Of a stretch of DNA of 64,000 nt, positions 48,713 through 61,632 are shown in pieces. The first letter of the stretch is position 1, and each line of letters starts with the position of its first letter. The position numbers and the translations under genes were made by a program. The notes beneath the pieces were generated by a model. It saw only the letters and a program-made list of their open reading frames with translations. It was not told the DNA's origin and searched no databases. Source of the DNA: Magnaporthiopsis rhizophila (lineage: Eukaryota; Ascomycota; Sordariomycetes; Magnaporthales; Magnaporthaceae); NCBI GenBank assembly GCA_003049465.1, contig PYSS01000032.1, positions 1-64,000 on the forward strand, in the 5' to 3' direction.

Positions 48713-51700
48713 GTTTGCGGAAGTTGGTGACATAGGGCAGAGCGAGAGCGTTATGCCCGGGGACAGGTCAAAGATGGAATCCTGGTCTCATTCCAGAAGA
48801 AAGCGAGAAGATGAGAAAGAGGCCCAAGGTCCTTGATAAAGAGCACAGCACTCAGAAGGATGCGCCGGTCAGTGGGGTGTGTGTGCGTCTGTGTGTTATT
48901 TCAAGCCCAGGCTACGGTACGGGTGAGGAAACGAGCGAAGGATTCAGTGGGCTGTGTGTACAGCTAGGCCGCCGTTGAGCCGTTGGCCTGGATGCAGAGG
49001 ACGCCTTGTTTGGTCCGAAGTGAGTGAGGGCAGAGACTTGTGCGTCAGCGCTGCTGTTTGGGATCAGCGGCAGAGTGCGCGCGAGGGACCAGACCAGAGG
49101 GGCTGTGGTATGAAAGACGAGACGTAAAGGATGGATAATAAGGCGCTCCCGGTGAGAATCAGGGCGCATGCATGAGTGACGAGCTTGGGAACGGACGCTC
49201 CTCCCCAAAAAGGGCGCTTTGATGGATCGGGAAAGAAGGGAGGGCAGGTCGATTCTCATATAAATCGGGAATATAGAGGAAACAAAGCAGCGTCAGTACA
49301 GGCAAGGCGTAGGGCTCGCGTCATGGTGGAAGACGCGGGACCGAGAGGTTCCAAGGTATCCGTTGTAGGTACCTATTATCCCACACCACACTAACACCCA
49401 CGCTCGCCGAGGCGTTGCGGATAGGTACAAAGCTCTTTCATCAAGTGGGGAGGAGAGCAGGTCATCGAGCCAATGACTCGAATGTCAAGGGTAGCTGGCT
49501 GTGGGAGTTCATTCCGTATCGAGCCAAGGGGATGGGGAGCAGGGGGTTTCGGGCCACACCTCTAGCCTAGCCAGGTTGTTGACATTGCCAAGCCGCGATT
49601 TGATGTGCAAGGACCAGGGGTCAGGGGACATTGGGTACCCATGTATGGCGCCAGGCCAGAGTGCATACCGCAGTACGTACTTGCCGCTGGTGCCGTACTG
49701 GAAGAAAGGAAACGCCCACCGAATCGGATGGAGTGTCTTGGGCTTACTTAGTGCAGGTCAGGGAAAGAGATATGAGGGACGAGATGCGCCTGGAGGACAG
49801 CAGGAAAGGGCACGTGGAATCGACAGACAGACAGCAAGCAGAGAGGGTGGTAAACTACGGTACAGGATCGTGTGCTGGGAGTGAGAGGAAACACAAAAGG
49901 ATGGATGGATGAGTGGGTGTGTGGGTGGTAGACAGGCAGGTACCCAAGCTACGTACGAAGGCGAGAAGAGCAGCGTCGTGCTTCGCCCGCAGGGATGGGG
50001 TACACAAGGTCGGGTAGGTGGGTAGACCGGAGAAGTGCTGGCTGCGAGGATCGGACAGGAACCGTACCTTGGGGACCAGGGGGAGTGAGATCTTGGAGGA
50101 GGAAGGGGGGGGGGTTGACGATCCCGAGCACTTTTGCACGAGCCAGACGCAGACGCAGACGCAGGCGCAAACGCAGAGTGTGGGGCATGGCAAAACGCAG
50201 CATGGGAAGAGCTGGGACGATGGCACGGTAAGATAGGGAGCAGGTGGTTTGTATCGTATGTACGCAGGCGCCCTTTTGGGAGCCAAAGCCCAGCGAGGAA
50301 CGAGGTCGAGAGGTTGCAGAAAAAGCGTCGAGCACACACACTTGCATGGGGGAAGGATCTGACAGCCCGCGATTGTTCTTCTCTTTTTTGCCACTTGACC
50401 AAAGATAGCTCAGGCGGGCCGGTGAGCGGTCAGACGCCTCGGAGGAGCACGGAACCATGCCCTTGGCTGCTGTGGGGGGAGCAAAAGGCCACCATGTTTC
50501 CCGAGTGAGAGCAAGTCCGTCTCAAAACCTGGCCTGCGCAAGTCGTCTCAAAAGAGAGTACGAGCTTGGCCCGGGCTGACGGAACAGTCGGCAGCGAGTG
50601 TTTAAGAGACAACGAACGAGCAGAGTACCATTCCAGCATGGATTGGAGCAAGGGAGGGACCAGATGACAAAATGGATTAAGGAATCCCAGACAGACAAGC
50701 GATGGCAGCCAAAACTTCGACGTCAGCGTCGCCATGGATGGGAGCCACAGATCAGCCAGGAACACCAGCGAGGGAGTGGTGTGTCTCCAGCGGGGTGTGC
50801 ACCCCTACCTTGACTTTTTGTGGAGGAAAGTACATAGAGTGAGCACCTTTGAGAGAGTGTGGGTGGTGGTGTGGGTCGTGGCGGCACAGAATCGACACCA
50901 GGAACAGGGTTAAAAAAGAGGCCCAGCGAGAGAGCGGACGCCGCATTCCCCAGGAACCGCGGGATTTGCAGGTCGAAGCCGTCAGAGCGCGGGAGAGCAC
51001 AAGGCGATAGGCTGCCATTTTGCCAGTTGTCCAAGGTCGGCCGGGACCCATGGGGGATTGTGGTTGTATCGAGTGTAGCGCGAACTAAGTCCATGCAAGG
51101 TTCGGTGCTGTCTCCAAGGGCACCCTGGTCCGCTTCTCAGCCGTGTGTGTGTGTGTGTCTGTCTGGCGCGGCAGGGGAGGGGCCTGCTACGGTCACGCCC
51201 CTCCCCGCCCTCTAGCACTTGGAGGCAGTTCACGCCTCCCCCCCTCCCCACCAACATCTTCTTCCAAGGCCTTGGACTAGGTAGTAGTCGAGCGTGCTTT
51301 TGGTATTCCCCGGCATGGTGGGCTGGCAGCTTCGGGACGAGCCTGCAAGCTATCACCACCATCCATCATCGGTGGTGGTACTTGGCATGTGCCCACCACC
51401 TCCTATCTTTGGCCATCCAACCCGACCACTTCTCTCGGCGATCAGCACCGAAGGCGAATAAGCCAGGTTGGCCGAAGAAGCTTGGGGGAGCCAGCCATCG
51501 GGTAGCACCAGGCGGAATTGCGACTCTATTGGGTCGCACAACCTCCCGCCGGCGTCTGCGCCGAAGCAGATGATCCGTGGATCCGCGTTCATTTCTTGCT
51601 TATGGCATCCCACGAAGGCGGAAGGCTGCCCGTGGTCGTCGGTCGAAAAGAAATGTGTCGTTTCGGAACGATATTGAAGAGGGGAATGCTTTTTTTTTTT

Positions 51701-54700
51701 TTCTGCTGGATTCCCCAATTCCTGGCTGCCAAGTGGTACCCACGCACGCCTCGACGACGCCCCCACTTTAATATAGTGAACCTGCTGAGTGAGGAGGATT
51801 TGCTCACCCCGTGGGCAGGCAGCCTAACTCGTCCCCTAAAACAAACACATAATCTAGCATGTGGAGCAAGGACCTAGCATTGCTTCTCATGGCATCTGCA
51901 ATCTTGATACCTGAAGTGGTGACGCATCGTCAAAAGAAAAGCGACAGTAAAAGGCGGTATGCAGGACTGGTCCCATGGATGTCACGCCACGTAGATCGTT
52001 TTTATTTCATTTTCGGTTATCTTTGCTTTTCCCTTCCCGGCTTTCGTTCGAGTCCAAAAGTCTAGGCCTTGCCGTTTTGGGCGTTGTTGTTAGATGGGGC
52101 TATTTCGTTTCTGGACGTGATAACGGACGAGGATGATGGACGAAATTCCTGTCACGAGTGGCTGGCAGCCAGCGAGTACTCTTCCACTCCCGAAACATTG
52201 ATCTGGAACAATTAAATGAATCGCACATGTCAACCAGCCCCAAGTGTCTAGGCCTTGTTGTGATCACACACCCTACACAACGAGGTGCGCCACTTATAAG
52301 ATGAATGGCTTTTTTTTTTATGTCACCCTCCCTTGGTACTTTTTGCGGTCTATCGCAATATTCACACCCTTTTCCCCCTCCTTCCTTCCTTCCTTTCCTT
52401 TTTCTTCACGAACCGAGAGTCATTGTAGCCTCACTTCGGCGGAGCAGGCAAATATGCCCCGGCTGCAGTGATGTTGTGTGGCAGTTCGAGACATGTGGCC
52501 AACAACGGAATCGCGTCGTCCTAGCGTAGCAAATGAGAACACGACATGGAGGGGCTGCTGATAGTCCAGCCTCCAGCCTGCTGCGGCATGAGTGACGACC
52601 GACGGCATGTGGAGGGGGCTAAAAATAATAAGCTCTTTTTTCGTGCGTACTCTCTTCACTCTTAGTTTCTCGCCAACAAAGATTTTTCCAATCACGGACC
52701 CAAGAAAAAAATAAGTCTCCCGTCTGGGCAGCCGTTTGCTGACGGTCCGATGATGTCTCGCCGCGCTGCTGCGCCGCCCACACAATTGCTCCTTCTCGGT
52801 ACTTGGTCGGGTCAGCCGGCGCCGCCTCGACCGATGAAGAGCGGCTGTCACGGCAGTCGATAAGCCTACCACCTTGGTTGGTACCAGGCGCGAGAGAGTA
52901 CAGAGAACAACAAAAAAACGGCGTCGACACAGGTTGGGTATCGATGCCCAGAACGCCATCGGCAACCGCCTTTCTCAGCCGCACCAACAGGCAAGGATTC
53001 CGGCGGCTGTGTTTTGAAAGCGCGGCAGTTCAGAAAAAAAAAAAGCCCAATGGAAAATAACATAGCAAAAAAAAGCCGGCCACGGGTAGTGGGCATCCGA
53101 GGGCGGGCCGCCGTCATCGAACCTCGTTGCTTACCATTGATTGGTTCTGCTTTCGGTCCCGAATTATGGCGCAGGCGAATGGAAGATGCTTGCCAACAGC
53201 CGCTGCTGCTTGGCCCCATACCGACACAACTCGGTCAGCGAAGCTCATCCTGACCCACACGAGGTTGGTCAGTCTGTCTGTCGTACCCTGAGGTAGACAG
53301 GCAGAAGGAAGGGCTGAGAAAGAGGAGCCTGATGATGGCCGGGGACGCGCATCGTGCGGCACCGCCTTCCTCCCTACGTCATCCCACTGGCCGAGGGGGT
53401 TTTCAGGGAAAACATCCATAGAAAATCCGAAATGGCAATGATTGCGAGCGGTGAGCACATTCACGCTCTGTCCCAATGGGCACAAGTTTGTGGCGCTGGG
53501 TTCTGGCGGCAATTGTCTTTGCTTTTATTCCAGCTATTGTCTGTTTGAAGCACCATAGAAGCGCCGCCACGGTGACGCTCACAATCTCACAAATCCACTA
53601 GGCAGGGGGAGGTGAAGCTGGAAACACAATGAAGAGCATCGACACTCGGGCCGAGAGAGAGAAGAGGAAAAAAAAAACCTGGAGCGTGCTAGTACGGGAA
53701 GTCCAGCAGGAGCAGATCTGGGACATAGGCGTGATGGGGTAAATTGCAATCGCCGTTCAAAGCCATCGCGCGTCTTTCTTTCCTGGGGTCAGACCGCCTT
53801 TCACTGTTTCACCAGCTAGCGGCCGTGCTAGAAGGAAAAGAGAAAGGAAGAGCAACAAAAAACGCCCGCCCTTTTTTTTTTTGATGATATGGTCGGTTCG
53901 GGACCGAGCGACGGTTATTGGCGTCCGTCGGCGGTTTTTTGGAGCAACCTCTGTGGCGCGCTAATGCGGTCGCCGCCCTGTGCTGGGCATCACGGCCCTG
54001 CAGGCGGGGAGGCTGAAAGTTGAAAAGAGCCAGGGCGGCCAACCGTCCAGGCCTACAGCAGGCAAAGCGGGCGCAGATCACCCAATTGCGCCGAGACTAT
54101 TGAATGCATCTCTGCGCCAGCCAAGCCCGCGGGCGACTGTGGAGAGGCTTGGGCCGCCCAAAGTCTGGGCAAGCTCGCTTGACTGGACTGGACACGAGGG
54201 GAATTTGGAGATGTGGGCGGTGGCTTGCGATCTTCTGCGCGCGCTGAACAACGCATGCAGAAAAAACCCAGTCTATCCTATCCTGCCTGCCCCTTGCTCG
54301 GGTCATCTCTGCCCCGGGTCCCACAAAGTGGTTGGGGGAGGGGTATGATGATACTGGAAGGAAAGACGGCGAGTGAGAAGAAAATAAAAAATAAAACGCC
54401 GGGCAACGGTTGGCTTCAGGTGGGAGTGGCTGAAGTGTGTGCCGAAATGTGCTGCGCTAGACACTCGTGTTGGCAAGCCGCCGTGGCCGAGATACGTTAT
54501 CCACTACACCCTCCATCCCGCTCATCAATGGCGATAAGGTGGTGCCGACCCGGCAAACAATAGGCATTGTATGTATGTAGGTAGGTGTGTGTATGTGGAA
54601 AAGAGAGAGTGTGTGTGCGTGGGCAGGAGATCCGATGTGGGCTCCATCTTCGGCTCTAATGGGGGTCCCACTCCCAGGACATCCACGATAGGGCGGCTTC

Positions 54701-55370
54701 TTGCCCGACAGGGCTGGGTTTCTTGGGAAGGAGCATGACGACAGGGAATTTAAGGTGGTGTGTGTGGATTGAAGGGATGGCGACAACCAAAAAAAGGTGG
54801 GTGGTATAGGAGGAAGATCGCCAATCTCACTCGAGAGGCACAGGGAGGGAAAAAAAAAAAGAAGAAAGAAAAGGAGGGTCACAAACGGTGCCAGCACAAG
54901 GACAACGGGCTGGAGCCCCTGTATGTACCCTAGGTAGCGCCGTGGTTGGTCTCCCAGGCGGGACAAGAGATGCGGCACCACCGAAATTGCATGTCGGCCC
55001 CGGTCGGTCAAGCCTGTCGGTCGGCCGAAGCCCGCATCTAGGTCCTACCGGCCTGCGCTGCGTGCGTGGCGACTGGTCTGGACCCTTGCAGCCTTCTTCG
55101 TGTCGTTGTTTTCGTTGCTGCGGTTTGGTCGTGTTCGTCCGTTTCTGGCCTCCAAGTCAGCAATCATCCATGCAGGACTGTTTTTGTTTTGTTTTGTTTT
55201 TGTTTTTGCACTTCGGTCGTGTCTTACCTCGAGCTTCCAACGCTTGCCGCGATACTGAGGAGTTGGTGTTAGCGTTGTCCACCGCGTGTCTCTATCTGGG
55301 ACGACGACATTGCTATCTGTCCAGACTGGTCTTGAAAAAAGCAAAGCGAGGGGTGGGAAGAGAAAGAAAG
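48713..55370. other. Gene-free region upstream of the PIG1/CMR1-type gene
   Basis: The first several hundred bases are the promoter and leader of the minus-strand regulator; a TATA-like stretch reads ATTTATATGA on the minus strand near 49256-49265. The rest, to the poly-A gap, shows no convincing gene. A short CAGACG minisatellite lies at 50144-50176. Open frames of 100-210 codons on both strands overlap each other and carry no motif. Confidence 0.6.
50144..50176. repeat. CAGACG hexamer minisatellite
   Basis: Four to five imperfect copies of a CAGACG-type hexamer in tandem, with single-base changes in the later copies (CAGGCG, CAAACG). Confidence 0.85.
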
Positions 55371-55401
<31 letters not shown>

Positions 55402-55408
55402 NNNNNNN

Positions 55409-55437
<29 letters not shown>
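55371..55437. repeat. Poly-A tract containing an assembly gap
   Basis: Thirty-one A residues, then seven N at 55402-55408, then 29 more A. The N block is a gap of unknown true length in a homopolymer, so the continuity of the sequence across this point is not certain. Confidence 0.98.
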
Positions 55438-55439
<2 letters not shown>

Positions 55440-56845
55440 AGCATATCGGTATGGAAAGCAACGCGACGAGATGCTTCGGTGGCCGGCCTATATCACCTTT
55501 GTCTTCTCATTGGCCGGTCTGACTGGTCTCGTCTGGTCAGCTCGGAAGACGCGGATGAGGGCCCATCTCAGGAGAGTTCGGACCGTAATGCCGCAGTTGG
55601 CGTGCATAATCAGTCCTCGGCCACTACCACATGTTGGTAGCTACTGTGCTGCTTTGGCGCTCGCTGTCTCTCTTGCTACCGCTAGAATGCCATGTCTTGT
55701 CTCGTTGCCCTCCCAGGGTCGTGCTTGGCTGTTCTTGGGGGTGCAGCTGCCGATGAGGGGCAGTTTCGCTTCGGGGCTTGAAGGCTGCCTCTCTCTCACT
55801 CTCCCAGCTCCCATCTGTCGATATGGAGTCGCCGTTCGGTGGCCGTCGCGGGCGTTTGGACGCCGTCCTTCTCGGGTCGGTCGGTTCTGGGCGGTCATCA
55901 AGCCCAGGTTTTCGATATGTTGCACCCATCCTTCCTTCCTGCGGACGGCACTGACTTGATATGCACCACAAGTCCTCTCTCTCCTTTTTTGAGACAAGGG
56001 GGCATGGCAGATAGGAGAAGCATCTTTAGCCGGCCTCGTCGCCTAGCCTTGGAATTTTCCCTGCCACGGACTTCTTTTTTTACACATCCGGACCTTTCAC
56101 CTTTCGGACCCCCAACTTTACTGCGCCTTGGAGTTCCAGCGACGCATAGCAATGTCCGCAATATCGGAAAGCATCCTTCGTCTGGCCGGTGCTCGGCTGC
56201 GAATGCCCCCGATCGGCAGGACTTTTTCTATATTTCCCAAACACCATTGTTTCCCTGAATGGATGCGTGGATGCGTCTTTCCCGCCCTGGCAAGGCTTGG
56301 GGGACGGCTGTTTCGTCCGGAGACCCTATTTTCGGATCTCCGTCCGCGCCGCACCGCTTGCTGCTCCCTCGCTGACGATCTTTGGCTGGACGGAATTCGA
56401 TGCTAGGCATCCATATCACATCCCGTCCATTATTCACTGCGAAGTCGCAAGGCAGCAGCTCGTCCGACTACAGTCGTTCGAACGGGCAGCAAAGTTGCGT
56501 GTGTTCCTCCCGAGATAGTATCCCCGGGCTTGCCGATCTGTGCCAGGAGATGACACTCAAATCCCGGTGGATTCCTTCCAAGAACTTGGCACAATAAACG
56601 TTCCGGGCACAAAATGTGAGGGCTGCATAGATATCGGCGCTTGTAAGCCTCCGAGCTCCGCTCCCCGAGGGCCCGACATGCAGTCAGATCGGACGTGCTA
56701 AGCACCGACTCCCTTGCTGATCCATATGCATAGCCCTAGACCCCGGCACGTTCCGACTCATCACATCCCCGTATAGCTTTTGCTTGCCTGGCATACCTTG
56801 ACCGCTGCTATCGCGGCTTGGTCGGTCTCTCGTTTTCCCTTTTCA

Positions 56846-57055
56846 GAAGGCCTCGACGGACGTCCTGAAGAGGTTGACTGGATGGAAGATGCCGGCGGCC
56901 TTGAAGCCAGCTGCCCTCAGCCGGGGGAGCTTCATGACTCCGTCGGGAACATGCAGATGGGTTGGGCACAAAGTCTCGGACCTCCTTTGTCTGTGTTTAT
57001 GATGCATATGCAAGTTGCGAATGGGACCGTCAACAACTGCTCCTGTCTTCATCAA
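56846..57055 (-). pseudogene. Possible decayed gene fragment, faintly dehydrogenase-like
   Basis: On the minus strand a frame of about 70 codons ends at a stop at 56843-56845. Its last third has nearly all codon third positions C or G, as in the true genes of this window. The peptide includes FKAAGIFHP followed two residues later by LF. From memory this resembles the malate dehydrogenase segment after the NPVNSTVP motif (K-A-A-G-V-F-x-P-x-x-L-F), but the catalytic parts of that enzyme are not found around it. It could be a relic of such a gene or a chance match. Confidence 0.2.
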
Positions 57056-58438
57056 GTCCGGCCCGACCTTCTCAGAGCACGGCTGGTTTGGTTGGACCGA
57101 GCCAGGCGGCTAAATATCGAGCGTGAGAATTCTCGTCTCCGTACGTCCGGCGTTACACTGGCTCTAATATCAGTGAAATATTCCACGCAAATATTGTCCT
57201 TTCTCTGTTTCAACTGCCGTTGCACCGGCTAATGTGAGGCAGCAACGGCGATGCCGGTAGCCGCACATCCGTCCACTCATCGTGGGCTTCGGCGCCGAGA
57301 CCGTTGGATAGATGACCACGTTGAGCCTGCATGTCGGCACTCCTGCTCTCCGCGATCAGCTCTTCTATGACGACGCTGGCCGCATACAATAGAGTATTGG
57401 CTCCAGCTGCATCTGCATCGTCTTGTCACTCGACTTGCTGCTGCTTCTCCTGGCCCCTCCTCGTCGAGGCTTACGCAATGCAGATGACTCCGGACACCAG
57501 TCCAGGCATGCCAGCGGACGTCCATCAAGTCCACAAGGCGTTTTCCGACGCATCATCTCCTCCCAACGGCGGGTTCATCCAGTTCTCAACGGGTATAGAA
57601 GAGGCGGACCTTGGTCTGGTGGGCGGCCCAAGGCGGAAGAGATACAGAGGCCAAGGGCAAACCGTGCGCCTCCCGGCATGTCACCGGAGTTCGGATGGGC
57701 ACTAAAGGCACCGTAACAAGCGCGTGGAGGCTGCGGGTCTGAAACGACGCCAGCAACTATGATGTGTGCCGCGCACCCTCTGGGGCTCACAAGCGCCAGC
57801 CACCACGTCCCATCTGCCACCGTGTTCCTGGTTTTTGCGTCTCTTTTTGGCCTATTACTGCGTCTACATTCCACCATAGTCTTGAAACCCTGGCACGCAC
57901 GCGTAGACACAAAGACGGCTGATTGCTTGCTTGCCTGCGTTGCCGATGCACGTTGGGGACCGATCCGGGCGCTGCCAGGTGACTCTTGCTGCTACTGCTG
58001 CCTCCTCGTAACTCCCCACACGCCTACCTGCCTACATACATATATAGGCATGTACATTGACATGGGCTGGTTCGGCACCGAGGGCTGCACCCCACCCCTT
58101 TCCCGAACAGATATAGCATCATTGCCCACGGACGCGCGTTGGTGATGTATGTATGCACTATAAACAAGCCAGCCGAAGCCCCCGACGCATGCCGCCCCCT
58201 CCTCGTATTTATCGGAAGACCATCGTGGGGAATTCTCCTCCAGCGGTGCTCTTCTAGTACCTATTTTGCTTTTACCTGTCGCATCTTAAATAGCCTTCGA
58301 GGCCGCCCCTCCCCTCGTTCCCCCCTCTTTGGCCTTGACGACCTGATGTGGTCAAACCTAGTTTAAATAGTGGGTGGAGACTTTGAGCCTCCTCCCCTTC
58401 CAGCTGCGCCCGCCTCCGGCATCCGCACACCGGCAACC

Positions 58439-60577
58439 ATGGATGGAGGGGACTTCCGGACCACCGGTGCCTCAGCCCCAGTGACCGATACATACAGCCC
58501 ACGGCCATCCATTGATACCTTCCACACATCATCGTCTCTATCCTCGCCTCCAGCCCTAGAGCCAAAGAGCCATTACCCCGCATGGCCTATCGGCCGCGAT
58601 CGACGAGCAACAGTAGCATCCACGGCCTCTACCGTGCCGCACATGATGCACTCACATCCCTCGCCACACCTTCAGCCACGTCCGGAACCTGGATGGGATG
58701 ACAGAGCGAGGTTGGGACTCTCGTGAAAGAGGGTGACATACTGGAGATGGTAAAGAGAATGGGACTTACGGGCATAGGCATACTGTGAGACAGGATGTGT
58801 GGGAAAGGAGCGGTTTAGCACCGTGAAAGAGGGGGATGCATTGGTGGGGTTAGCCGGGATACATACGATGGGACGTCCGACTACTCGAAACCAGTCCTTC
58901 ACTCGCCGATAGCGATCCGCCCAGCCACGGCGATCACGTGTGTAGGAACTCGGGAGTGCCGGGGAGGGGGAGGTGGACCTGTTCAGGCTGTGGCTTGGGC
59001 TGGGAATAGGAGTGTGGAGAGTTCGACAACGACGTACATGATATCCTCACCCACCTGGCCGAAGATGCAACGCCATCCCCTTTGTGGCGGAGCCAGCGTC
59101 ACGAGGCGATCCAGATATCACGACGACAACCACGCCATCGCCTCCCACCTTGCCGGCCACCGTCAGCTTGCCTCCCAATGATCAGGCCCGCTGCTTCCCA
59201 TACCCGCGTAAGGAGCGAGCCATTGTCGACACAACCGAGCTGCGGGACTCGCCGTTACCCCTCGAACAACTCTCTTCGGTGGACTAATGTGGGAACCCAA
59301 AAAGCTCGGACTGGGTATGGGGCGTAGGATCATACAGGGTCAACAGGCTTTCCCTCGGGCCGGCGTCTTCCACCTGCGGTGGGTGGTGGATAGTCACCAA
59401 CACCCCTCTGGATGGCTCTAACAAGTCTAGGTATACATACCGCCCGCATCTCTACGGACTCGACAGCAACGAATCCGAACCACCGCCAGCACCAATACAC
59501 CTCTATTTCGGGATTAAACAACACCTGAAACGACCAAACACGCGGTGAAAATGCGGCTCCTGCCAACAGCGGCCAAAGTCTTTACGCCCATCTAGAGCTG
59601 TTTGTGGACTGGGGCGGTGGCCTCGTGACACAGCCGCTGCCGGCACGGGGTCCGAGCTGCGTCGAGAACACAGGGGATCAGCAACACAGCCACGGCGCGT
59701 CTTTGCCAAAACCCAACGACACATATGCTTCGTTACACGGCGCCGATCCTCAGCCGCGACCTTCGGGTGGACATTACCTGCCATATATGGGATCCGTCTC
59801 ATACGACAGGGCGATTATCTGGCCGTGGACGATCTATACCTTTGGGGCGTTTTTGCGATGTATCAAGGCCGTCAGGGCAAAGGGGTCCCCGCAGGTGGTG
59901 TGAGCACTAATGTCGGACGGGAAGGTCTGGGCCAGATCTCGGTCATCGGTCGTCTCAACGTCTCTCCCGTGGTGCCGGTGAGCCGTGACAGCGTCCTGGA
60001 CTTTTTTTTGTCTGGGGAGCGAGCACTCTACCTGGAGCAATCCCAGGACGGCAAAAACAGCATGTTTGATACCAAAAGATGGGAATGAAACTGTGGTTCA
60101 TGATCCGATCCCCCGTCCTGTAATAATGATCTGCCTTTCAACCCAAATACACGGCATCGGGATTACATGAAACGTACAGTCCAGCCGATGATCTGTTTCA
60201 AGTGGCTCGGCCTACGGACGTGAGTGCGCTTAACATCTTGGGACATTTTCCATGAGCATGGGAGTGGCCCCGCGAGGCGTAGGTCCCGAGACTTTCCGGA
60301 GGGAGGTCCCGTCCGAGAGGGCTTGGCAACATCAAGATCGAATGGAAGATCTAGAATGGGCCATACACCTTGAGGTGGCAAAGGACAATTAAACCCATCG
60401 ACCGATTTATACGCAGATCTTTGTGAGAAGGCGGTGGGGAATGTCGACGCGAGAGACTATAGTGGCTCCATACATGGCTACCTTCACAGACCCATGCGAT
60501 GCGAAAGGTTGCGGTTCAAAGACCGGGCACCCAACGCCAAGTTGCTGCGTGACATGATCGGTCCATTCTATGAATAG
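58439..60577 (+). pseudogene. Coding-like fragments in shifting frames, possible decayed gene
   Basis: Four pieces on the plus strand read like fungal protein. At 58439-58726 a frame begins with ATG in good context and gives a Ser/Pro/Thr-rich stretch including TDTYSPRPSIDTFHTSSS. At 59084-59287 another gives PPNDQARCFPYPRKERAIV. At about 59690-60088 sense appears to move between two frames around 59805, ending in a frame with YLWGVFAMYQGRQGKGVPAG. At 60374-60577 a frame of 67 codons ends in RDMIGPFYE and stop. No splice plan joins them cleanly and no family is recognised. They may be one gene broken by mutation, an intron-rich gene I cannot resolve, or noise. Confidence 0.2.
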
Positions 60578-61632
60578 AACCAGTGACGAGGCGTTCGCGG
60601 CCCGGGGAACCTAATCGCCACTGCCGCCGCCAAGCCGTGTCTCCAGACGTCCTCCCACCGAGGCTAGCGCTAGAGCTCTACTCTATCAGACGTCGACCGT
60701 AGGCTGTGACAGGAACCTGTTCCGCTCAAACTTCTCCCCGGCGTCTAGGCCGTCTCGATTCGATCACATGGGATCATCTAGGTCCCAATATCGTTGTCAA
60801 ACACACAGCCCCAAACTCTAACCCCACAGTAGTTGCGAAAGCAGATAAAACAGAGACGACAGTTCAGAGTGATTGCGTGGACGAATCCGGACGGCACAGG
60901 CTGCCGAACGGGTACCCAAGCGGCATATTCTAAAAAAAAAAAAAAAACATCAGCCCAGGGCCTGCGGTCGGATGGCAAGATCTGGAATCAGCCACATGCG
61001 GCCAAAGGCACGGGAAACCGCCCGCCAATGGGTCGTGATGAATTTGTGAAACATGGTCTAGTCGAGCATCGATCATCTTGGCTCATCGGAGTAGATAGAT
61101 AACTGGCAGGGCCGCGTGCTTCCACGATTCCAGCTACATAGTCGAAACGCTTCCTGCTGGCGGATATGCCTCCCCGTCGGTGGCCCCGCTTGATATTCTC
61201 ACTCCCTCTATTGCGATCGTCCGAGGATACGAACTACCAAGTATGCCTGATACGCTCGGGTGTAGTGGTTTCGAGCTACGATCAGCGTATATTGGGCATT
61301 GTTCTAAACGGCGAGGATCCTATGTGGTCATATGAGCTATTTGAGGCTAGTAAATCTAGGAAACGGGATGTCTTAGAAAATGAGGCCTACATAGCCGCAG
61401 CACTCGAATGATGTGTCTAGGTACCGAGGTACCTAGGCATCCACCGAGGGTCCCACGGCAGAGAGGCGAGCTGCTGAGATACTCAATATTTGCGTTATCG
61501 GTACATCTATCATTACATCTTGACGATTCGTCAAGCACGATGGCTGAGGTCAAGGCCCGAGGATATCTGCAAGACGCGTCATGTCTTGCGCCGAGCTCAC
61601 GAACACAGACTCCCAGAGTGCATCTGCTGGAG

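Larger units (their letters stand above)
55438..61632. other. Region without a confident gene, with scattered coding-like fragments
   Basis: About 6.2 kb between the assembly gap and the next gene. No complete gene can be built. Some frames differ from the other spacers in reading more like protein: a minus-strand segment at 56846-57055 and plus-strand segments between 58439 and 60577, described separately. They are broken by stops and frame changes, which suggests decayed genes, though chance cannot be excluded. Confidence 0.5.

Noticed and set aside
54470..54530. tRNA-like 5' half on the minus strand (GGTGTAGTGGATAACG resembles an A box and D arm)
   Set aside because: No matching anticodon stem and no GGTTCGA B box at the right distance; at most a degenerate tRNA or SINE remnant.
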